The notes under the pieces: model-generated | Databases searched by the model: none | What the model was told of the DNA's origin: nothing | Seen by the model: the letters and a program-made list of their open reading frames with translations, nothing else | From: Lachnospiraceae bacterium | Lineage (GTDB): Bacteria; Bacillota; Clostridia; Lachnospirales; Lachnospiraceae | Reading direction: 5' to 3' | Assembly (NCBI GenBank): GCA_900771955.1 | Contig: CAAGPW010000088.1 | Span: forward strand, 1-11,375 | Length of the DNA: 11,375 bases | In this document: positions 7,836-11,375 of the stretch, one piece after another | Layout of the letters: every line of letters starts with the position of its first letter | How positions within the stretch are numbered: position 1 is the stretch's first letter | Translations under genes and position numbers: made by a program

Positions 7836-7847
7836 GATCTGCCGTGT
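7820..7847 (+). other. Stem-loop at the pyrD stop codon
   Basis: ACACGACAGAT (7820-7830) pairs with ATCTGCCGTGT (7837-7847): 11 positions with one A-C mismatch and a 6-base loop that contains the pyrD TAA. No U-run follows (CGCCGG), so it is not a standard terminator. It may act on mRNA stability or processing within the operon, or be fortuitous. Confidence 0.45.
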
Positions 7848-7866
7848 CGCCGGAAAGAAAAATATG

Positions 7867-7872
7867 GAGGTC
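7867..7872 (+). promoter_or_regulatory. Ribosome-binding site that fixes the pyrE start
   Basis: GGAGGT lies nine bases before the ATG at 7882. It overlaps an earlier in-frame ATG at 7864 (ATGGAGGT), which has only a weak purine run upstream. The later ATG is therefore the better start. Confidence 0.75.
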
Positions 7873-7881
7873 TTTGGAAGA

Positions 7882-8562
7882 ATGGAAAATTATAAATCAG
7901 AGTTTATTGAATTTATGGTAGAAAGTGATGTATTAAAGTTCGGAGATTTTACGTTAAAGAGCGGAAGAAAATCTCCGTTTTTCATGAATGCCGGAGCATA
8001 TGTGACCGGTACACAGTTAAAGAGACTGGGTGAATATTATGCAAAAGCGATCCATGCCAGCTATGGAGAAGATTTTGATGTGCTGTTTGGACCGGCATAT
8101 AAGGGAATCCCGATCTCCGTTGTGACCGCGATCGCATTCAGTGAGCTCTACGGAAAGGAAGTGCGTTACTGTTCAGACCGCAAGGAGGTAAAAGACCACG
8201 GAGCAGATAAGGGAGGCTTCCTCGGAAGTACGCCAAAGGACGGAGACCGTGTGGTCATGATCGAGGATGTCACAACTTCCGGAAAATCCATGGAGGAGAC
8301 GGTGCCGAAAGTAAGAGGTGCTGCAAATGTGGAGATCGTAGGTCTTATGGTATCCTTAAACCGCATGGAAGTGGGGCTTGGCGGAAAGAAGAGCGCACTT
8401 GAAGAGATCCAGGAGAAATACGGATTTCCGGCAAATGCCATTGTCACGATGGAAGAGGTAGTAGAACATCTTTATAACCGTACCTGCGGCGGAAGAGTTG
8501 TGATTGATGATGAAATAAAAGCAGCGATCGATAAATATTATGAGCAGTATGGCGTAAAATAG
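7882..8562 (+). CDS. pyrE: Orotate phosphoribosyltransferase
   Basis: Joins orotate to PRPP to make orotidine 5'-phosphate, step 5 of UMP synthesis. From the ATG at 7882 it has 226 residues (MENYKSEFIEF), slightly longer than many family members; starting at 7864 would add six residues without a proper ribosome site. Visible elements: LKSGRKSPFF (25-34) in the substrate region, FGPAYKGIP (69-77), the flexible catalytic loop DRKEVKDHG (99-107), and the PRPP-binding signature VVMIEDVTTSGKS at 124-136, with the acidic pair E128-D129. The protein is probably a homodimer in the cytoplasm. It follows pyrD after 46 bases and is the last pyr gene. No hairpin follows; the VanZ-like gene begins 34 bases later. 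Confidence 0.96.
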   Translation: MENYKSEFIEFMVESDVLKFGDFTLKSGRKSPFFMNAGAYVTGTQLKRLGEYYAKAIHASYGEDFDVLFGPAYKGIPISVVTAIAFSELYGKEVRYCSDRKEVKDHGADKGGFLGSTPKDGDRVVMIEDVTTSGKSMEETVPKVRGAANVEIVGLMVSLNRMEVGLGGKKSALEEIQEKYGFPANAIVTMEEVVEHLYNRTCGGRVVIDDEIKAAIDKYYEQYGVK

Positions 8563-8582
8563 AATAGTGCAAATAATCGTTT

Positions 8583-8589
8583 AAGAGGT
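8583..8589 (+). promoter_or_regulatory. Ribosome-binding site supporting a TTG start
   Basis: AAGAGGT sits seven bases before TTG at 8597. No ATG or GTG occurs in frame near this site. The next in-frame ATG falls inside the first membrane segment, so TTG is the best start. Confidence 0.7.
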
Positions 8590-8596
8590 CGGGATA

Positions 8597-9079
8597 TTGA
8601 AAAATAAAAAGGAAAAACATCGACTTGTACTGGCGTGGGTACTTTTTATTGTTTATATGGTTTTCCTCATGTATTTTCTGTTTTTTGCAGAGATCATGGG
8701 GAGAACTTATGTTGACAGAGATTATCATTACAATCTGATTCCGTTTCGGGAGATCAAACGCTTTCTTGTGTATCGCGAAACACTCGGGTGGTTTGCAGTT
8801 CTTTCCAATCTGCTCGGAAATGTACTGGCGTTTGTCCCGTTCGGAATGATACTGCCCATGCTGAGAAGAAGGTGCAGGCATTTTTTTTATATTGTCCTGC
8901 TGGGGTTTGACTTCAGCCTTTTTGTAGAGACGATACAACTGATATCAAAGGTCGGAAGCTTTGACGTGGATGATCTGTTTTTAAATACACTTGGAGGTGC
9001 ACTCGGCTATCTTGCTTTCTGGCTGATCCGGCGGCACTTTGGGAGAAAACATAATGACAAGGAAGAGAAATCACTATAA
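8597..9079 (+). CDS. VanZ-like family membrane protein
   Basis: A 160-residue integral membrane protein starting at TTG. Four membrane segments are predicted at about 10-32, 67-89, 95-115 and 128-146, with a basic N-terminus and a charged, lysine-rich C-terminal tail. Conserved VanZ-family features are NLIPF (46-50), NVLAFVPFG (75-83), ETIQL (111-115) and the signature DVDDLFLNTLGG (123-134). The family is named for a glycopeptide-cluster gene linked to low-level teicoplanin resistance, but most members in Firmicutes are chromosomal with unknown roles. There is no van cluster here, so a resistance role should not be assumed. It follows pyrE by 34 bases without a terminator and overlaps the next gene by 26 bases. 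Confidence 0.88.
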   Translation: MKNKKEKHRLVLAWVLFIVYMVFLMYFLFFAEIMGRTYVDRDYHYNLIPFREIKRFLVYRETLGWFAVLSNLLGNVLAFVPFGMILPMLRRRCRHFFYIVLLGFDFSLFVETIQLISKVGSFDVDDLFLNTLGGALGYLAFWLIRRHFGRKHNDKEEKSL

Positions 9080-9377
9080 ATTTACGAAACGGAAAAAATC
9101 GGTGCGGGGAATCTGCGCGCTGGTACTTGCAGTGGCGGCAATTGCTATTTTCGTGGCAGTTGTGGCAGAATCCTTTCACAAGAGCGGAAATGGCAGTGTA
9201 TATCTGGGCAGTGCGGGAGTGCTGTCTTTGCTGATTTCGGTATGTGCGCTGGTGCTCTCCGTGATTGCGGTGAAAGAAGAAGATACATTTAAGACAGTGC
9301 CGTACATCAGCCTGGTATGCAGTGTGATCATAACCGGAGTCTGGGGAGCCGTATATGCCGCAGGATTTATTTTATAA
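9054..9377 (+). CDS. Small three-helix membrane protein, function unknown (DUF6142-like)
   Basis: A 107-residue protein with a strongly basic N-terminus (MTRKRNHYKFTKRKKS) and three predicted membrane segments at about 18-38, 51-73 and 82-104. The loop between helices two and three carries KEED. It resembles small Lachnospiraceae proteins grouped as DUF6142; this is from memory of the N-terminal HYxFT pattern and topology, not a search. The ATG at 9054 is chosen because GGGAG lies eight bases upstream; a TTG at 9039 in the same frame has no comparable site. It starts inside the end of the VanZ-like gene (26-base overlap, different frame), so the two are probably translated together. No function can be given. 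Confidence 0.8.
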   Translation: MTRKRNHYKFTKRKKSVRGICALVLAVAAIAIFVAVVAESFHKSGNGSVYLGSAGVLSLLISVCALVLSVIAVKEEDTFKTVPYISLVCSVIITGVWGAVYAAGFIL

Positions 9378-9378
9378 T
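9373..9378 (+). promoter_or_regulatory. Possible -10 box for the M29 aminopeptidase gene
   Basis: TATAAT overlaps the stop codon of the preceding gene, 38 bases before the ATG at 9417. No good -35 box or TG extension is present, and the area is AT-rich, so it may be chance. If real, the peptidase gene has its own promoter with a leader of about 32 bases. Confidence 0.3.
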
Positions 9379-9416
9379 TTATAGTTTCAGATAGAAAAGG
9401 AAATGGTGAGACAGAA

Positions 9417-11375
9417 ATGAGTTATCAGGATATCTACAGGGGAAAAAATGAAGAAGCGGCGGAACGTTATGAGCTTGTCATGGACCGCATTGCAGAGATC
9501 GAAAAAGAAGAGGCGGCGGGGGAGCCGTATGTTCCTTATTTTAAAAAAGTAAGCCGGTTTATTCTGCTAAACCGGGAAATTTTAAAGAAAGAAGAAAGTG
9601 GTGCGCTGGATCACCGCAGTCTTGCTGAGTGCGAGGAGTGGAATGAAAAACTCTATGAGGACATTCTGCCGGAGCATTATGAGGCAAGTTATGCCAATCC
9701 GGCGTATGCGGTGAAAACGCTCGGAGAAACATTTGGTGGGATTTTAAGCTTCTTATATGCCGAGATCCGTGCGATGATCCCTTACGCGTTTGAGGGAAGA
9801 AAGTATAACATTACGATCTTAGCGGAGCTGTTTTGCGAGGTATACGGCTGCTTTACGGATGAAGAAGGGGTATCGGAAAAAGCGGTGGAACAGGCAGTCT
9901 ACTGGTTTTTCCACGATTACAGCGAAGTTTTTACCGAGGAGAGCGTGCAGGGCATGGTAGATCCGGAGCTTGACTTTTTTACCCGGATCATCATGGAAAA
10001 GGATTTAAACGATCTTACCTATCTGTACCGCTACGGCGCGTATATCACAAAGGACGAACTTGGCATTGCGTCCTACTTGAATCAGATGGAAGAAAGTGAG
10101 ATCCAGGCAATGGCGGATACTTATACCGAAGGCTACCGCATTGGCTTTGTCCTTGGCGGAAAAGATCTCTCCATTAAGGATACGGTATGCGTGGAATATC
10201 CGATCGGATTTGAGCGTATGGTGCGCGCGGCGGTTAAAAATTTCGAGAAGATGGACTTAAAACCGACGATCTACCGCGAAGCAGTATCATCTTTTACCAA
10301 CCGTGGAAACAGCAAACGCGGCTGTTATTCGGTTTCACCTAATAAACAGTATGATTATGACCACAAGTCAGACCGCGCGTTCTATCTGGACAAGGCGTTT
10401 GTGGAGCGCAGGCTTGAAACGTTAAAGACAGCATACGAGGCACATAAGGAGCAGGCTTACCGTCATGCGGGACCGGCAGTCATTGAGGTGTTCGGTGAGG
10501 CGCCGTTTGCTCCGGTCAATAAAAAAGAGGCAAGACAGTATTCGGAAAAACAGAATCAGCTCAATGTATATCATGCTTCCCAGTCCGGGCAGATCACCAA
10601 TCAGTATATTAAGGGTGAGGAGCGCAGCTTTACGATCATCGCATACCCGATCCCGTCGATCGGGGATAAATTCAAGGAGATCTTTGCTGAGACAGTAAAG
10701 ATCAATACCCTTGATTACAAGCTGTATCAGGAAATGCAGCAGAAGATCATCGATGTCTTAAATACCGGTGTGAAAGCTCACGTAAAGGGGAAAGAGGGCG
10801 TAAACCACACCGATCTTACTGTGTCACTCTATCCGTTAAAGGATAAGGAAAAAGAGACGATCTTTGAGAACTGTGTGGCGGATGTGAATATTCCGGTCGG
10901 GGAAGTATTCACTTCTCCGGTGTTAAAAGGTACAAACGGCATGCTGCATGTGACAAAAGTTTACTTAAACGGGCTGCAGTATAAGGATCTTACGATCACG
11001 TTTAAGGATGGTATGATAGCTGATTACACCTGTGCCAATTTTGCGGATGAAGCGGAAAACCGTGACTATGTCCATGAAAATGTGCTGATGCATCATGAGA
11101 CACTGCCGATCGGGGAGTTTGCAATTGGAACGAACACGACAGCATACCGCATGGCAAGGGATTATCAGATCGAGGATACACTGCCGATTCTGATCGCAGA
11201 GAAGACCGGTCCGCATTTTGCGGTCGGAGACACCTGCTATTCCCATGCGGAGGATACACCTGTCTTTAATCCGGATGGAAAGGAGATCGTGGCGAGAGAC
11301 AACGAGGTTTCCATCTTAAGAAAAGATGACCCGGCAAAAGCTTACTTTAACTGTCATACGGATATTACGATCCCA
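9417..11375 (+). CDS. M29-family aminopeptidase with long N-terminal extension (3' end outside window)
   Basis: A metal-dependent aminopeptidase of the AmpS/aminopeptidase T family, probably cytoplasmic (no signal peptide). The frame is open for 653 codons to the last base of the window. I checked it codon by codon and found no stop. The M29-like part starts near residue 230. Metal-site candidates are E496 in PVGEVFTSP, E567 in IGEFAIGTN, H600 and Y608 in TGPHFAVGDTCYSH, and H647/D649 in NCHTDITIP. The HxD motif lies close to the usual C-terminus, so only a short tail is probably missing. Typical M29 enzymes are about 410 residues. Here residues 1 to about 225 are an extra, mostly helical and acidic region I do not recognise. 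GGTGAG lies six bases before the ATG. It follows the small membrane protein gene by 39 bases. Confidence 0.88.
   Translation, partial: MSYQDIYRGKNEEAAERYELVMDRIAEIEKEEAAGEPYVPYFKKVSRFILLNREILKKEESGALDHRSLAECEEWNEKLYEDILPEHYEASYANPAYAVKTLGETFGGILSFLYAEIRAMIPYAFEGRKYNITILAELFCEVYGCFTDEEGVSEKAVEQAVYWFFHDYSEVFTEESVQGMVDPELDFFTRIIMEKDLNDLTYLYRYGAYITKDELGIASYLNQMEESEIQAMADTYTEGYRIGFVLGGKDLSIKDTVCVEYPIGFERMVRAAVKNFEKMDLKPTIYREAVSSFTNRGNSKRGCYSVSPNKQYDYDHKSDRAFYLDKAFVERRLETLKTAYEAHKEQAYRHAGPAVIEVFGEAPFAPVNKKEARQYSEKQNQLNVYHASQSGQITNQYIKGEERSFTIIAYPIPSIGDKFKEIFAETVKINTLDYKLYQEMQQKIIDVLNTGVKAHVKGKEGVNHTDLTVSLYPLKDKEKETIFENCVADVNIPVGEVFTSPVLKGTNGMLHVTKVYLNGLQYKDLTITFKDGMIADYTCANFADEAENRDYVHENVLMHHETLPIGEFAIGTNTTAYRMARDYQIEDTLPILIAEKTGPHFAVGDTCYSHAEDTPVFNPDGKEIVARDNEVSILRKDDPAKAYFNCHTDITIP

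Noticed and set aside
7529..7921. A 130-codon + strand frame bridging pyrD and pyrE
   Set aside because: It is out of frame with both genes, has an implausible cysteine- and glycine-rich composition, and has no supporting start site. The conserved frames of pyrD and pyrE explain the DNA.
8444..8938. A 164-codon open frame on the - strand across the pyrE/VanZ-like junction
   Set aside because: It overlaps the conserved pyrE end and the first two VanZ membrane segments, has no recognisable motif, and is best explained as a shadow.
8597..9079. Glycopeptide resistance locus based on the VanZ-like protein
   Set aside because: There are no vanHAX, vanRS or vanY-like genes nearby, and VanZ-family proteins are common chromosomal proteins in Firmicutes.
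1..11375. CRISPR arrays, mobile elements, attachment sites, tRNA genes
   Set aside because: No regularly spaced repeats, terminal inverted repeats, transposase or integrase motifs, or tRNA cloverleaf-like stretches were found; all intergenic gaps are under 150 bases.

Overview
The window looks like a chromosomal segment of a Gram-positive anaerobe of the family Lachnospiraceae, probably in the Roseburia/Agathobacter neighbourhood. The reasons are protein style, strong GGAGG-type ribosome sites, an NAD-type PyrK/PyrD pair, a long type-2 PyrF inside a pyr operon, and a small membrane protein of a type I associate with this family. This placement is by recognition, not by a search. All genes lie on the + strand and are tightly packed. 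There is no tRNA, rRNA, CRISPR array, transposon, phage or integrase gene, and no gene-free stretch over 300 bases. The longest gaps are 117 bases (1417-1533) and 143 bases (3766-3908), and both hold a terminator-like hairpin plus a promoter.

Layout: (1) 1-1416 is the C-terminal part of a glycogen/maltodextrin phosphorylase, closed by a strong hairpin terminator (1450-1483). (2) 1494-3765 is a two-gene unit: an extended -10 promoter, a TPR-repeat lipoprotein, then the ribosome-associated GTPase HflX, ended by a 14-bp hairpin. (3) 3833-8562 is a pyrimidine biosynthesis operon, pyrC-pyrF-pyrK-pyrD-pyrE, behind a clear promoter (TTGCAA, 17 bp, TAAAAT with TG extension). (4) 8597-9377 holds two small membrane-protein genes that overlap by 26 bases, a VanZ-like protein starting at TTG and a three-helix protein of unknown function. 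No terminator separates them from pyrE. (5) 9417 to the window end is the first 653 codons of a long M29 aminopeptidase, cut by the window edge.

Together the pyr genes encode steps 3 to 6 of UMP synthesis: dihydroorotase, dihydroorotate dehydrogenase (catalytic PyrD plus electron-transfer PyrK), orotate phosphoribosyltransferase and OMP decarboxylase. The first two steps (carbamoyl-phosphate synthase, aspartate transcarbamylase) and any PyrR regulator are not in the window. The promoter leaves only about a 40-base leader, too short for a PyrR-type attenuator.

Most of the window is ordinary housekeeping DNA and I do not see a convincing new system. The points most worth a second look are the roughly 225-residue N-terminal extension on the M29 peptidase, the pairing of a TPR lipoprotein with hflX, and the unterminated run from the pyr operon into two overlapping small membrane-protein genes.
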